Assembly (NCBI GenBank): GCA_028825115.1
Contig: JAPKAV010000001.1
Span: 144,355 to 208,354, forward strand
Direction of reading: 5' to 3'
DNA: 64,000 nucleotides
Origin: Candidatus Nanopelagicales bacterium
GTDB taxonomy: Bacteria; Actinomycetota; Actinomycetes; S36-B12
In this document: in pieces, positions 34,472 through 44,412 of the stretch
How the letters are laid out: the number at the start of each line of letters is the position of its first letter
Position numbering within the stretch: the stretch's first letter is position 1
The notes under the pieces: model-generated
Told to the model about the DNA's origin: nothing
The model's database searches: none
The model's input: the letters and a program-made list of their open reading frames with translations, nothing else
Position numbers and translations under genes: made by a program

Positions 34472-36232
34472 TCAAAAATAATTCTGGATTTCTAACCAAT
34501 TTGTTTCGTGGATACTGGATGGACCGGGAAGTGACAACTGGCTGACTCGTGAACTGGTGATTAACTCGTGAGAGGTTTTCTTAGGTTCTTCTGTTGACGA
34601 CACCAAGACCTCATGAGCCTTTTCACCAGGGCGAAGCCCAGTAAATTCAACCGAGATGTTTCGGCCTGATCTATTGATCATGTGTTGAGCAAGGTCAGCA
34701 ATTTTGAGGGGTAAACCCATATCAAGGATTAGGGTCTCGCCGTGGTTGCCGATTACTGCGGCTTGGAGAACTAAGTGAACAGCTTCGCGTATTGTCATGA
34801 AGAAGCGCGTGACGGCCTCATCCGTGACTGTGACGGGTCCACCGTTTTCAATTTGAAATCTGAAGGTCTCGATTACTGAACCTCTTGACCCGAGAACATT
34901 TCCAAATCGAACGGACACAAACGATCGTTTGGCGTCTTCGGGGACTCCTGCGGTGAGTTGTTCGGTAAGGAGTTTTGATTTACCGAGAATGCTCGTTGGG
35001 TCGGCGGCTTTGTCGGTGGAAATGTTGACGAAGTGAGTCACTCCGTGGTCCATTGACGCTTGTAGCATGCTAGCGGTACCACGGACGTTGGTCTTGAAGG
35101 CCTCCTCGGGGTGGCGTTCAAGGAGGGGAAGATGTTTCAGCGCGGCCGAGTGAAAAACAATTTCAGGCTGGGTCTCCGTGAGGATTTCGTCGATCCTCGC
35201 AGCGTCTCGAATATCAGCTAGGATCAAGTGCGGAGACATTAGGTGGCCTGTTCCATCAAGGGTGAGCTGAACTCGGTGAAGGGCGGATTCATCCCGATCC
35301 AAGAGAAACAGCGCAGTTGGACGGTAGCGTGAAATCTGCCGAACTAATTCAGAACCAATGGATCCTCCCGCGCCTGTGACAAGGACTCTTTTACCTCGAA
35401 TGAATGCTGTAATTTCGGCCTCATCCGTGTTAATGGGGCGCCGCCCCATGAGGTCCTCTTCAGTGACATCGGAAATGTCACCTAACTTAACCGCCCCGCC
35501 AACAATTTCAGAGGCTGTCGGGATGATCGTTACCGACACTCCGAGGGGTCGCATACGTTGATCAAGGTCAAGAAGTTCCGCTGCTTGAATCCCCGCGATG
35601 GCAATAAGTAAAACTTCCGTCTCAGTCTGAGAACATATTTCCTCAATTTGGGATGAAGTGCCCAGCACTTTGATACCGGATCTTCGAAGGTGATGCTTCC
35701 TCGGATTATCATCAATGAATCCAACCGGTTGATATTCATTGTCACGATCGTTGAGCATCAGAGTGACGATCTGCGATCCAGCATCTCCTGCGCCAAAGAT
35801 AAGGGTTTTCTTCCCTTCACGGCTGAGCAATCGTTGCTGGCGCGCTCCACGCAAAATGAAGCGGGCACCAAGCATGCTTGCCGCCGCGATCCCAACAGCG
35901 ATAACAAACGTGGAGCGTGGCAACTCGCTCCCGGGAATGATTAGTAGTACGAATGTTCCCAAGGCGCCCACAAATACGCACGTAACAACAAGACCGAGAA
36001 CCTCATCAAAAGAACCAACAACATATCGACCCTGATAAAGATGGAATGCAGAGCCGGCTGCGATATGGATCAGCGCTGCGATTACGCCACTGACAAGAGC
36101 TACAAGCAGTCGCGAGCCGCTGACATCGAAGTCATATCGAAATAGCAGAGCCAGCGGAACTGCCATAATCCATGAGAGAGCGTCCCAAGCTACCTGAGCC
36201 AATCGTCTTTGGAACCATTGTCTTTGGGTCAT
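34472..36232 (-). CDS. pglF: Membrane-bound nucleotide-sugar 4,6-dehydratase (PglF/WbpM/CapD family)
   Basis: 586 aa from ATG 36232 (GGGAAG upstream). Four N-terminal membrane helices are followed by a first nucleotide domain (LIFGAGDAGSQIV, GFIDDNPRK) and a second Rossmann domain with VTGAGGSIGSELV. The active-site region is NISTDKAADPTSILGKSK; like PglF and WbpM it has no Tyr in the usual SDR place. It converts UDP-GlcNAc to the 4-keto-6-deoxy sugar at the inner membrane, the first step toward bacillosamine. The acetyltransferase gene lies just upstream, and the matching aminotransferase and phosphoglycosyl transferase are divergent. Confidence 0.88.
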   Translation of the reverse strand: MTQRQWFQRRLAQVAWDALSWIMAVPLALLFRYDFDVSGSRLLVALVSGVIAALIHIAAGSAFHLYQGRYVVGSFDEVLGLVVTCVFVGALGTFVLLIIPGSELPRSTFVIAVGIAAASMLGARFILRGARQQRLLSREGKKTLIFGAGDAGSQIVTLMLNDRDNEYQPVGFIDDNPRKHHLRRSGIKVLGTSSQIEEICSQTETEVLLIAIAGIQAAELLDLDQRMRPLGVSVTIIPTASEIVGGAVKLGDISDVTEEDLMGRRPINTDEAEITAFIRGKRVLVTGAGGSIGSELVRQISRYRPTALFLLDRDESALHRVQLTLDGTGHLMSPHLILADIRDAARIDEILTETQPEIVFHSAALKHLPLLERHPEEAFKTNVRGTASMLQASMDHGVTHFVNISTDKAADPTSILGKSKLLTEQLTAGVPEDAKRSFVSVRFGNVLGSRGSVIETFRFQIENGGPVTVTDEAVTRFFMTIREAVHLVLQAAVIGNHGETLILDMGLPLKIADLAQHMINRSGRNISVEFTGLRPGEKAHEVLVSSTEEPKKTSHELITSSRVSQLSLPGPSSIHETNWLEIQNYF

Positions 36233-36268
36233 TGAACTTCCCAACGATAAATCAATGTGTTCAGGAAC

Positions 36269-36916
36269 CTACAAGTATGGATCATGGGCTTTCCTGTCTT
36301 TGAGAAATGTTGCGGGCGCGCCGACCGCAACAGTAAGAGGTGGGATCGATTTGTGTGCGTACGATGCGGCGCCTAGCACGGAGTCGTGACCAATTTGCAA
36401 ACCATGACGTGCCGTGGAGTTAATTGCTAACACAGCTCGCTCACCTATCGTCACGTTACCGCCGGTTCGGGCCCCTGGGCCAAGTGAAGCAAAGTCGCCC
36501 ATAACACAGTCGTGTTCGATACTTGAGGTTGTATTGAGGGTGCAAAAAATTCCTACTTGAGAGGAAGTTCCAACTACAGAGTTCTGGTGAACCGTGGATC
36601 CTTGCCCGATTTCGGAATCTTTTGCAATAGATGCTGTGGGATGAATTAAAGGAGGGAACATTGAGATGGGGTAAGTTTTATTGAGTTCAAGCCATACTTC
36701 CTGACGTGTGAAATTATCTCCGATTCCGATCGCAATGACCGCATTTTTTGGTGCAAGGCCCTCGGGGAGATCCGGATAGGCGTTAAAACCCAAGAAGTTT
36801 TGGTAATCCGAATTCGGAGAAATGAAGGCCTGAATCTGGAAGCCAGACGCCGTGGCAATCTCGGCCAAGCTCTTCGCGTGTCCTCCGGTCCCCCAGACGT
36901 AAAGTTTCTTACTCAC
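36269..36916 (-). CDS. pglD: PglD/NeuD-type sugar O/N-acetyltransferase (hexapeptide repeat)
   Basis: 215 aa from GTG 36916. The N-terminal part has a Rossmann-like start, LYVWGTGGHAKSLAEIA, typical of the PglD N-domain. From about residue 100 hexapeptide repeats form a left-handed beta helix (IGQGSTVHQNSVVG, IGERAVLAINS, IGHDSVLGAASYAHKSIP). PglD acetylates the 4-amino group of the UDP-sugar using acetyl-CoA, the third step of the bacillosamine route. The order PglF-PglD here and PglE-PglC on the other strand supports this call over NeuD. Confidence 0.85.
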   Translation of the reverse strand: MSKKLYVWGTGGHAKSLAEIATASGFQIQAFISPNSDYQNFLGFNAYPDLPEGLAPKNAVIAIGIGDNFTRQEVWLELNKTYPISMFPPLIHPTASIAKDSEIGQGSTVHQNSVVGTSSQVGIFCTLNTTSSIEHDCVMGDFASLGPGARTGGNVTIGERAVLAINSTARHGLQIGHDSVLGAASYAHKSIPPLTVAVGAPATFLKDRKAHDPYL

Positions 36917-37092
36917 GAGTCGCCCTGTTCCAGAGTTTCACTACTTTCTTTTCGCCCGCCAGAGGGGTTCGTTCAAAAGACCCATATTTGGTGCTGCCAA
37001 AATGATGTAGATCCTCATGGAAATCCGATAGCACCATAGCGACACTCTAGTTGGTGGTCTGGCTGGAAATGATTAGAGATTAGGCTGTACCA
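36917..37092. promoter_or_regulatory. Divergent promoter region of the bacillosamine genes
   Basis: 176 bases between two GTG starts facing away from each other (PglD-like and PglE-like). Divergent promoters must lie here, and they could be co-regulated. I see no confident -35/-10 pair or operator. Confidence 0.5.
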
Positions 37093-38235
37093 GTGGATCA
37101 AGTTAGGGGAAGGCGTTATCTGTCTGCTCCAGTGGCTACCCCTAGAGATATCCACCGGGTTCAGGAGTCCTTGATTTCGGGCTGGGTTGCTCCGGCAGGG
37201 CCCGAGTTGTCTGCCTTTGAGTCGCAAATTGCGTCCTATGTAGGGGTATCTGAGGCGGTTGGACTGAGCTCCGGCACGGCAGCGCTGCATTTGGCCTTAA
37301 AATATTTAGGGGTAGGGCCCGGCGATAAAGTGTTGGTCCCCACACTGACGTTTGGGGCAACAGCTTTTGCGGTTACATACTTGGGGGCTGAGCCGGTCTT
37401 TGTCGACGTTGACGACTCGTGGAATATGGATCCAGATCACACCCGGCTGGCCCTGAAGACCTTGAAAAGTGACGGTATTCAGGTTGGGGCCGCGCTCCCC
37501 GTCGACCTGTACGGTTCCCCTGCGAATTACGGGGCGCTGATGCCTTTGTTCTCCGAGTTCGGCGTCCCGGTTTTTGAGGATGCTGCTGAGGGTCTGGGCG
37601 GTGATTTCGACGGCAAGAAATTGGGAGGCTTCGGAGTGGGCGGGGCACTTTCCTTTAATGGAAACAAGATCCTGACTACCTCGGGGGGCGGCATGTTACT
37701 GACGAACGATGGCGAGTTTGCATCCAAGGTGCGTTTTTGGGCTACACAGTCACGTGAGGATTTCCCCTGGTATGAACATGAAGAGATTGGTTACAACTAC
37801 CGGTTGAGTAATATTTTGGCCGCCTTAGGCCGATCGCAATTGGAGCGAATTGACCAAACGGTGACTCACCACCGAGAGCTCCGTGAGTTGTATCGGGAGG
37901 GTCTCGCCCCATTAGAGGGTGTCCTGGTTCAGGCAGATCCATCGTGGGGTCGATCAAATTCCTGGTTGTCTGTTGTGACTTTTGATCCCGGGTTATATCC
38001 CGACGGTCCGACGCAGATTCGATTGGCGTTGGAGGAAAGAGACATTGAGTCTCGTCCAATCTGGAAACCCATGCACCAGCAGCCTGTATTTCGAGGTGCT
38101 CGCTCCTTTCTCAGCGGCAAGGCAGACTCCGTCTACTCTTCGGGATTGTGCTTGCCCTCGGGTCCAAGGATCACTGATCTAGATGTTGAAGAGGTGTGTT
38201 CGGTGATCTCGAGGACCCTCGGCCCGCGAGCATGA
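37093..38235 (+). CDS. pglE: DegT-family UDP-sugar aminotransferase (PglE-like)
   Basis: 380 aa from GTG 37093. The PLP lysine is in LSFNGNKILTTSGGG. SSGTAALHLALKYLGV, VLVPTLTFGATAFAV and FEDAAEGLGG are the family motifs. The neighbours (4,6-dehydratase, acetyltransferase, initiating transferase) point to UDP-4-amino-4,6-dideoxy-GlcNAc synthesis, as in the Campylobacter Pgl pathway. Its stop overlaps the start of the phosphoglycosyl transferase by ATGA. Confidence 0.9.
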   Translation: MDQVRGRRYLSAPVATPRDIHRVQESLISGWVAPAGPELSAFESQIASYVGVSEAVGLSSGTAALHLALKYLGVGPGDKVLVPTLTFGATAFAVTYLGAEPVFVDVDDSWNMDPDHTRLALKTLKSDGIQVGAALPVDLYGSPANYGALMPLFSEFGVPVFEDAAEGLGGDFDGKKLGGFGVGGALSFNGNKILTTSGGGMLLTNDGEFASKVRFWATQSREDFPWYEHEEIGYNYRLSNILAALGRSQLERIDQTVTHHRELRELYREGLAPLEGVLVQADPSWGRSNSWLSVVTFDPGLYPDGPTQIRLALEERDIESRPIWKPMHQQPVFRGARSFLSGKADSVYSSGLCLPSGPRITDLDVEEVCSVISRTLGPRA

Positions 38236-38822
38236 GACGTCTCGCAGATTTCATGATTGCTGGATGTGGGATAATCCTGCTATCCCCACTTATCGGACTT
38301 CTTTCGCTACTGGTGCGTGTATTTCTGGGTTCGCCAGTGCTCTTTCGACAGACCCGGCCAGGGCTCAGTGGGGAATCCTTTGAGCTAGTGAAATTTCGAA
38401 CCATGACCGACCGTTGCGATCAAAATGGAGATTTGTTGCCGGACGCGGAGCGTCTAACAAGTTTCGGAACTTTTTTACGCTCGACGAGTCTGGATGAGCT
38501 TCCCGAATTGTGGAATGTGGTTCGTGCAGAGATGAGCCTGGTGGGTCCCAGGCCGCTATTGGTGGAATACTTACCTTTGTATTCGCCGGTCCAGGCTCGC
38601 AGGCATGAGGTTCGACCAGGTGTAACGGGATTGGCGCAAGTGCGCGGGCGCAACGAGTTGAGTTGGGAAGAAAAGTTTAAGTTAGATGTTTGGTACGTTG
38701 ATCATAGATCTTTTCGCCTTGACGGCGCGATCTTGTTTTGGACAGTGAGATCCGTGTTACATCGGGAAGGTATTTCTGCCGAAGGCAACGTGACGATGCC
38801 CCCCTTTGTTGGCGATCACTAG
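38232..38822 (+). CDS. pglC: Initiating phosphoglycosyl transferase (PglC/bacterial sugar transferase)
   Basis: 196 aa from ATG 38232 in the ATGA overlap, the length of a minimal monotopic enzyme such as PglC and not the longer WcaJ type. One N-terminal re-entrant hydrophobic helix (IAGCGIILLSPLIGLLSLL) is followed by PVLFRQTRPG, FELVKFRTM, and the catalytic Asp-Glu in STSLDELPELWNV, then MSLVGPRP and RPGVTGLAQVRGRN. It transfers a sugar phosphate, likely di-N-acetyl-bacillosamine phosphate, from UDP to undecaprenyl phosphate and so starts the lipid-linked glycan. Confidence 0.93.
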   Translation: MRRLADFMIAGCGIILLSPLIGLLSLLVRVFLGSPVLFRQTRPGLSGESFELVKFRTMTDRCDQNGDLLPDAERLTSFGTFLRSTSLDELPELWNVVRAEMSLVGPRPLLVEYLPLYSPVQARRHEVRPGVTGLAQVRGRNELSWEEKFKLDVWYVDHRSFRLDGAILFWTVRSVLHREGISAEGNVTMPPFVGDH

Positions 38823-38851
38823 ATTTTTCTCTGCGAGATCGTGATCGTGTA

Positions 38852-40474
38852 TTAACGTGCAAGACAAAATAACGCACCGTCTTGGATCGTTGGCCAATCA
38901 AAGTCAAAACAGCTTAGTGGGCCCAGTTGGTTTCCGTTGGGGAGCGCATGGGCGTACTGCTGGAGTCGTTCTATGTCGGGGCCGTAGAGCGCAAAAACGG
39001 TGGGCTGGATTTCCTTGATTCTTTTAAAGTCCTCGGGCCGAAGTTCCCTTGTGACCGAGATTCTGTTTTCTCCCCAGAACTGCATTCCTGCGGCGACATA
39101 GAGATCGCGGTCTCCTGCGAGCCAGTCACCATCAACGTAGGTAAGGATTTGGTCTTGTGGTGTCGTATTTGCAATCAACCATTCTTGTGCATTTAGGCTG
39201 TTGGCAAGTTTGAGTTTGATGGGATTGCTGTGGAAGGCCCACGCAAAAGGACTGGAGTAGAAAACCCCGATTTGACCACGTGAGTTTTGAATGAGCTGGG
39301 CAGATGCCAGAAAACCAACAAATGCAACGAGTAACAGTTTCCCATTTTTGAAGGCGATCAGGAAAGCCGTTGTTACAACCGCAATGGCCGCTGCAACATA
39401 GCCATTGAAGTGAATCGCTTGGAATCCGACACCGACCACAATCGTAAGGGCGATTGGGGTGATCCAGACTGGCGCGGGGAACTGGCGTGAAAAAGTAAGG
39501 GCGATTGCAAGGGACATAGGGATCCACAACATCGCCGTATAAAAAGTGGCTTGCAGGGTTATGCCGGCCATTGCAGGAAGAAAAGAAAAGGATACCCCGA
39601 GAGTTGTGAGGGCAATTGTGAGCGCTGCTTGCGTTTGGGGGGTTTTGTGTTTCCACCAGCTGAATGCAACAACTATGAACGCGCAAACTGGCACCAATAG
39701 CGACGGGTCTGATAGCCACACAGGTGATTGACTTGAAAAATTTGAGTAGTCGACTTTCGCGTTCCACGCCAAATAGGTCTGGAACCACTTCATGCCCGGG
39801 AAGAGTTGTGCTCCAATAAGGAGAAATGCACCGAAGGTGGCAAGAGCTGCGAGAGCTGCGAGCGCGCACTGTGTGATCAAATGGGAAATTCCTTGAGATG
39901 CTTTGTTAGCCAAGGATCGTTGCAGTGATGTAGCCAACCAGAGTGAACCGGCTAAGAGCGCTGCATAGGGGTTGGTCATTGCCAGCCACCCGAGCGCCGC
40001 ACCAGCCACCAGAGCCGCTGTCTTTCCCCGAAAAAGTGCGCTGCAAATGGAGATAGATATGGCAGCAAGGGAGGTCGCTGTGACATAGGGATTGCTGAGG
40101 TAACTCAGAATCACGGTACTTGCGGTGAGAGTGCCGGTGAGCATTGCTGCTTGCGATCTTGGTGCATGGAATTTTCTTGCGGCAATGTAAAACGCGGTGA
40201 TAATAATTGCCAGGAGTGTCAGTCGCCATAGAAAGTAGCCGAGCCACGGCCCAAATAGGTGGGTAAAAGCATAGGTTGGTCCGATTACTCCGAGGCGGGT
40301 CCAATAATAGGAGTCGATGGGTGCTCGGTCGGTGATTTGACTGCCAAAGTTGGCAAGGGAAAAGTAGAAACTAGAGTCGGGGGTATCGAGCCCGGCCCAC
40401 TGTTGCGAGATCAATCCAATAGTGAGTGTTATTGCGGCGATAATGGCCGTATCGGGTGCGAACCTGCGAATCAT
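38852..40474 (-). CDS. Polytopic membrane protein, GT-C-like glycosyltransferase candidate
   Basis: 540 aa from ATG 40474 (MIRRFAPDT), just before the first helix; the frame is open to 40600. It has about 10-12 membrane helices. The first extracytoplasmic loop has an Asp-rich segment (LDTPDSSFYF) where GT-C enzymes keep their catalytic Asp/Glu. The last 120 residues are a soluble domain after the last helix. These features fit a polyprenyl-phosphate-sugar-using glycosyltransferase. It ends 29 bases from the convergent PglC-like gene. Confidence 0.7.
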   Translation of the reverse strand: MIRRFAPDTAIIAAITLTIGLISQQWAGLDTPDSSFYFSLANFGSQITDRAPIDSYYWTRLGVIGPTYAFTHLFGPWLGYFLWRLTLLAIIITAFYIAARKFHAPRSQAAMLTGTLTASTVILSYLSNPYVTATSLAAISISICSALFRGKTAALVAGAALGWLAMTNPYAALLAGSLWLATSLQRSLANKASQGISHLITQCALAALAALATFGAFLLIGAQLFPGMKWFQTYLAWNAKVDYSNFSSQSPVWLSDPSLLVPVCAFIVVAFSWWKHKTPQTQAALTIALTTLGVSFSFLPAMAGITLQATFYTAMLWIPMSLAIALTFSRQFPAPVWITPIALTIVVGVGFQAIHFNGYVAAAIAVVTTAFLIAFKNGKLLLVAFVGFLASAQLIQNSRGQIGVFYSSPFAWAFHSNPIKLKLANSLNAQEWLIANTTPQDQILTYVDGDWLAGDRDLYVAAGMQFWGENRISVTRELRPEDFKRIKEIQPTVFALYGPDIERLQQYAHALPNGNQLGPLSCFDFDWPTIQDGALFCLAR

Positions 40475-41246
40475 GCCAGGTCGACTTTCGTTTTCCTCAA
40501 CAAAGTTGTTCCCCACTGACTCATGTTTACCACAGATCTGGTCCCCTAACATCATGATTGCAGTTGGCAATCCCCAACTGTCGGGGATTGCGACCGTCAA
40601 TGCCGAGGTGATCGCTTCTGTTGCTGCAGCGATGCTCAGCGCGATTCCCGGTTTGTGTTGCGATGACTAGTCATTAATGATCCAGTGATTAACGGAATCA
40701 GGAAAATCAATCGGTAGTCTTACCAAGGACCTAGCGGATGAGCAAAGAGTGTCCAGCGTTGGACCGGGATTTCGACATAAAGCTCAAAGGGTCGGCCGCA
40801 GGGATCGCACTTCTTAATTAGTAACTGGGCAGCAAGACGCTCCCCAGTGGCGGTGATATTGGCCAGGTCACCGAAGGAAACAGTCGAAGAATTTTTGGCT
40901 GGCACGGCTTCAATGCCCGAAGCAGTTCAGCTGTTCGTTCTGGTCACAGTTGTTGTCACGATTGCGAAGCAAGCGGGCGCGATGAGGGTGCTCACTAGTT
41001 CGCAGGGGAATACACATCATCAGAGCAGTAAAAGGTGGAGTTTTCTAGGGATCGATGTGCTTCACGGTGCAGTGAGCACAATGCTGGAGCATGACGAGAA
41101 AGTGGCCCTTAGCGAGAGACCGAAACAATTATCTGAGTTATGGGATTTGAATAGAAGTCGCCGATCCCCAGATTCACAAGTCTCGAGCACTGAAAAGGTA
41201 GAGGAAGATGATAATTCAATTATGTCGCGGCCATTAAGATGGGCCT
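40475..41246. other. Divergent gap between two membrane-protein genes
   Basis: About 770 bases. It contains a 162-codon plus-strand frame (40847-41335) that overlaps the next gene in another frame, and a 61-codon minus-strand frame (40720-40905) with CDPCGRPFELYVEI, which might be the tail of a lost protein. Neither has a convincing start, and I do not call them genes. Promoters for both flanking genes should lie here. Confidence 0.4.
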
Positions 41247-42707
41247 GTGCGACGAATCATAGAGCGGGTCCCAGTTGCTACACCTGGTTTGGGCCTTTAC
41301 GGCCTCCTGTGGCTGCTTGTTTTTACGCAACTTGACTACTCCACCAATACAAAAAATTCGATAGATTCCTTATGGCAAAGTTTGGGAATCGAATACCTGA
41401 CGACGGACCCGTTGGGCAGTCTGTCGGTTCTTCACATTCAACCCTGGGGTGTAAATGCCCTGTACGCCCTTGACCTAGCTGTCACACCCACTTCACATAT
41501 ATTGCTCTTAATCGTGTATTTACTTGCCGGCGCTGCTTCAATTTTTCTGCTCGGTGCCACTTTGCAGCAGGTTGGGCTGCCCCGGGCATGGGCGATGGTT
41601 ACTTGTCTCATCTTTGCGTTCCTCCCTGGAACGGTGCTTTACGTCTTTTGGCCCTATAACGTCACTCTGAGCGGCTTCCTCGGTATCTTGGCGGCATTTG
41701 GTCTTTCACTCATCCGCTCTCGTCCAGTGATTGGGTCTTGCGTTAGTGCTCTCGCGGTACTGGGTCTTCAACTCACGCGCGCCTCTTTTGTATGGGTATT
41801 TGTGATGTTGTGGTGTGTGTTTTTACTGGCGCTGCTTTTTAGGCGCTTCTCCGGACGACAGTTGATGCTGGCGACTCTCCCGGTCTTTGTTGTGATCGGT
41901 ATAAGTGCGGCATCGCAGGGTTATTACTGGGCAAACTTTCGCTTGCCGGCCATGAGTTCGTGGAGCGGACAAAACATCGCTAAGGCGTTGATGACTTCGG
42001 GTAAATTAAATGTGACGGAATCTGCACGGCAGAAAATCAACCAGGACGCGTGTCTGACTTCCTTATTGACCGCGTATGAGACCCGGTCTTTAAATGTCTG
42101 GGACCCCGGCGGATTGATGCAGTTGCCCGGTTGCGAGCAACTGCTCGTCAAAGATGCCAACGCGATCCCTGCTTGGGATCAGGACTACCGCGACAGCGGT
42201 GAACTTAATTACAACTCGCGAGTGGGACTTGCCGCCTCTGGGGAATGGAATCGCATGATGACGATCATCGTGCTCAACGATCCGGTGCAGCTTGTTCGCA
42301 TGGCTCTCACAACTAATACGGGACCTCGGTCCTCAGGAATTGGACTCTATTTGGACCCCTCTGACGAATTCCCATGGATTGATGAGCAACGATCCTTACT
42401 TCCATTGGGTTCAGTCTCCGGTTTGTTGAGCCTAGTTTTTGCACCGGCGCTGATTGTTCTCATTCTCTTGGGTATTGGGCACGCTCTGTTGGTTCGGGGC
42501 TCGTACTTACGCATGAATGTTGTCTACTGGGGCGTGTTAGGCATTGTCACTTTTCACACATTGGTCAGTACCTTGGCCGAATACGCAGAGAACATGCGTT
42601 TTCGAGCAGAGATCGACCCGTTGTTATTGCTGGCGGGAGTCATGGCGCTGTATGCAATTTCGCGGGGCACCCAAGAGCGCACGGATGATTCGATTAGTGT
42701 GACCTAG
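41247..42707 (+). CDS. Polytopic membrane protein, GT-C-like candidate
   Basis: 486 aa from GTG 41247 with about 11 membrane helices (one begins LYGLLWLLVF). An extracytoplasmic stretch of about 130 residues lies between helices 8 and 9, with a probable disulfide pair (DACLTSL and PGCEQLL). I recognise no named family. The stop overlaps the start of the next membrane gene by one base (TAGTG), so the two are co-translated. The start region is uncertain. Confidence 0.75.
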   Translation: MRRIIERVPVATPGLGLYGLLWLLVFTQLDYSTNTKNSIDSLWQSLGIEYLTTDPLGSLSVLHIQPWGVNALYALDLAVTPTSHILLLIVYLLAGAASIFLLGATLQQVGLPRAWAMVTCLIFAFLPGTVLYVFWPYNVTLSGFLGILAAFGLSLIRSRPVIGSCVSALAVLGLQLTRASFVWVFVMLWCVFLLALLFRRFSGRQLMLATLPVFVVIGISAASQGYYWANFRLPAMSSWSGQNIAKALMTSGKLNVTESARQKINQDACLTSLLTAYETRSLNVWDPGGLMQLPGCEQLLVKDANAIPAWDQDYRDSGELNYNSRVGLAASGEWNRMMTIIVLNDPVQLVRMALTTNTGPRSSGIGLYLDPSDEFPWIDEQRSLLPLGSVSGLLSLVFAPALIVLILLGIGHALLVRGSYLRMNVVYWGVLGIVTFHTLVSTLAEYAENMRFRAEIDPLLLLAGVMALYAISRGTQERTDDSISVT

Positions 42708-44389
42708 TGCTTGGATTATTCACGTGGTTCGGTTTGTTTGCCATCATTTTGGTTTATGGCGCCCCTATTGGGTTATTACTGACTCGTGATCTGCGCCCCA
42801 CAACGATTCGGATCGCAATGTGGTCAGGATTATTGCTTTTGGTCACACTCAGTACTTTCAGCAATCTGTTCATTCCTTTGAAATCTGCAGCCGCAATTGT
42901 GGTGGTGTTAGTTGTAGCCGTATTAACGGTGGCACTTGCTTTCGTGTTGAGTCGCAGGCGTTCAATTCCGATTCTTCCACCTTTAGTGGGGTGGACTGCA
43001 CTTTCCAAGGCGAGTTGGTTCCTCGTTGGCGTGTTAGCAGTAGTGAGTATTTGGTGGTTGGTGGCTGCAACTCGTGCACCTACCAACTACGACTCTGGTC
43101 TTTATCACCTTCAATCAATCTGGTACGCGGCTGATTTCAAAACAATTCCAGGACTTGCAAACCTTTATGCGAGTCTTGGATTCGGGAATTCCTTAATGCC
43201 TCTGACCGCAATCACTACCAATGGCCCAATGGGGCTTGAGGCCTACCGAGTGATTAATGGGTTCTTTTTCTTATTGCTGTTCGTAGAGGTGCTTCTTAGA
43301 CTTTCGAGCAGCCGCCGTAACTCGGTGGGAACCAAAACCTTATTAATTGGCCTTGGCGTTTTCGTTGCTCCCATGATTTGGATGGCTGACTATTGGGTAA
43401 TCAGTCCCACTTTTGACACACCGGTAGCTATTTTGACTCTGGTAAGTGTCGCTGCGCTAGCAGATGCGTTGACTTCCGGTCGCATGAGAAGCGTTGATGT
43501 TGTCGGTGTAATTGTTCCTATTGCTTTGGCAGCAAGCATGCGTCAGCACTATTGGTTCCTTTTTGCATTTTTTGCACTGATCATCTTGTGGGTTGCACTA
43601 GGCCGAAAAACTCAAGGAGTGTTGACAGCATTCTGGTTGTCGGTGGGTGCCTCGAGTGTTCTCCTTGTCGTGATGCTTGTCCGTGATTTTGTTTTGAGTG
43701 GTTGGGTGCTTTACCCGTACAAGATTTTCTCCTTCAATGTGGATTGGGTCGCACCGGATCCGACGGGGCTCATTAATTCAACGAAACTGTGGGCTCGGTC
43801 CCCAACGCCGGCCTACCAACAGATGGGTGACGGCTGGGCATGGGTCAGACCATGGCTGGGAGCCAACTTGATCACGTGGGTATTTCTAGCAATCCTAGGC
43901 TGTCTCATCCTTACGGTTATTGCGTTCTTTTTCGCTCGAAAGATTTGGCGACCGCGCGCCCTGCTAGTTGTTATGGCCCCGTTGTTCCTGTACTTGATCA
44001 CGTGGTTCTTTGTGGGCGCTCCTCATGTTCGCTATTCGTGGGCCCCTTTGTTACTCATGGGAGCCGTACCTCTTGCTTGGGTGTGGCAGGCCATTGAGGT
44101 ACATCACGGTGGTCGTTTTCAGCTGATGAACCTGGCTCAATTTTTGGTTGGGATTGAGTTGATTGTGGTTGTAGTAGTCGCTGCCACGGTGGCCTTGACT
44201 CGACTTGCCACCGAAATGCCGATGATTGCGGTTGACAAAGTGCCACTTAATTCAACGGTGGACCTTCTCGTTCCACAGGGAACTGATCAGTGTTGGAGTC
44301 ACTTCCCGGTTTGCTCAGGGATGCCTGCTGCTGGACTAGCTTTGAGAGGCAACACCGTTGTGGAGGGATTTAAGCGCATTACTGGTTAA
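42707..44389 (+). CDS. Polytopic membrane protein, LIC_10190-like
   Basis: 560 aa from GTG 42707 with about 12-13 helices. After the third or fourth helix is NYDSGLYHLQSIWYA followed by IPGLANLYASLGFGNS, which I recall as the hallmark of LIC_10190-type membrane proteins found in O-antigen-like clusters. The Asp in that loop is a candidate GT-C catalytic residue. The extracytoplasmic tail has a Cys pair (TDQCWSHFPVCSG). It probably adds a sugar, or polymerises or flips a lipid-linked glycan; the function has not been proven for the family as far as I know. Confidence 0.8.
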   Translation: MLGLFTWFGLFAIILVYGAPIGLLLTRDLRPTTIRIAMWSGLLLLVTLSTFSNLFIPLKSAAAIVVVLVVAVLTVALAFVLSRRRSIPILPPLVGWTALSKASWFLVGVLAVVSIWWLVAATRAPTNYDSGLYHLQSIWYAADFKTIPGLANLYASLGFGNSLMPLTAITTNGPMGLEAYRVINGFFFLLLFVEVLLRLSSSRRNSVGTKTLLIGLGVFVAPMIWMADYWVISPTFDTPVAILTLVSVAALADALTSGRMRSVDVVGVIVPIALAASMRQHYWFLFAFFALIILWVALGRKTQGVLTAFWLSVGASSVLLVVMLVRDFVLSGWVLYPYKIFSFNVDWVAPDPTGLINSTKLWARSPTPAYQQMGDGWAWVRPWLGANLITWVFLAILGCLILTVIAFFFARKIWRPRALLVVMAPLFLYLITWFFVGAPHVRYSWAPLLLMGAVPLAWVWQAIEVHHGGRFQLMNLAQFLVGIELIVVVVVAATVALTRLATEMPMIAVDKVPLNSTVDLLVPQGTDQCWSHFPVCSGMPAAGLALRGNTVVEGFKRITG

Positions 44390-44412
44390 TCAGGACCAAT
44401 AGTTACCCTGAC

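Noticed and set aside
38822-38852. Rho-independent terminator between convergent genes
   Set aside because: The 29-base gap has a T-run but no stable stem with it.
40847-41335. 162-codon plus-strand frame
   Set aside because: It overlaps the membrane gene at 41247 in another frame, has no ribosome site or motif, and its last 40 codons are a shadow.
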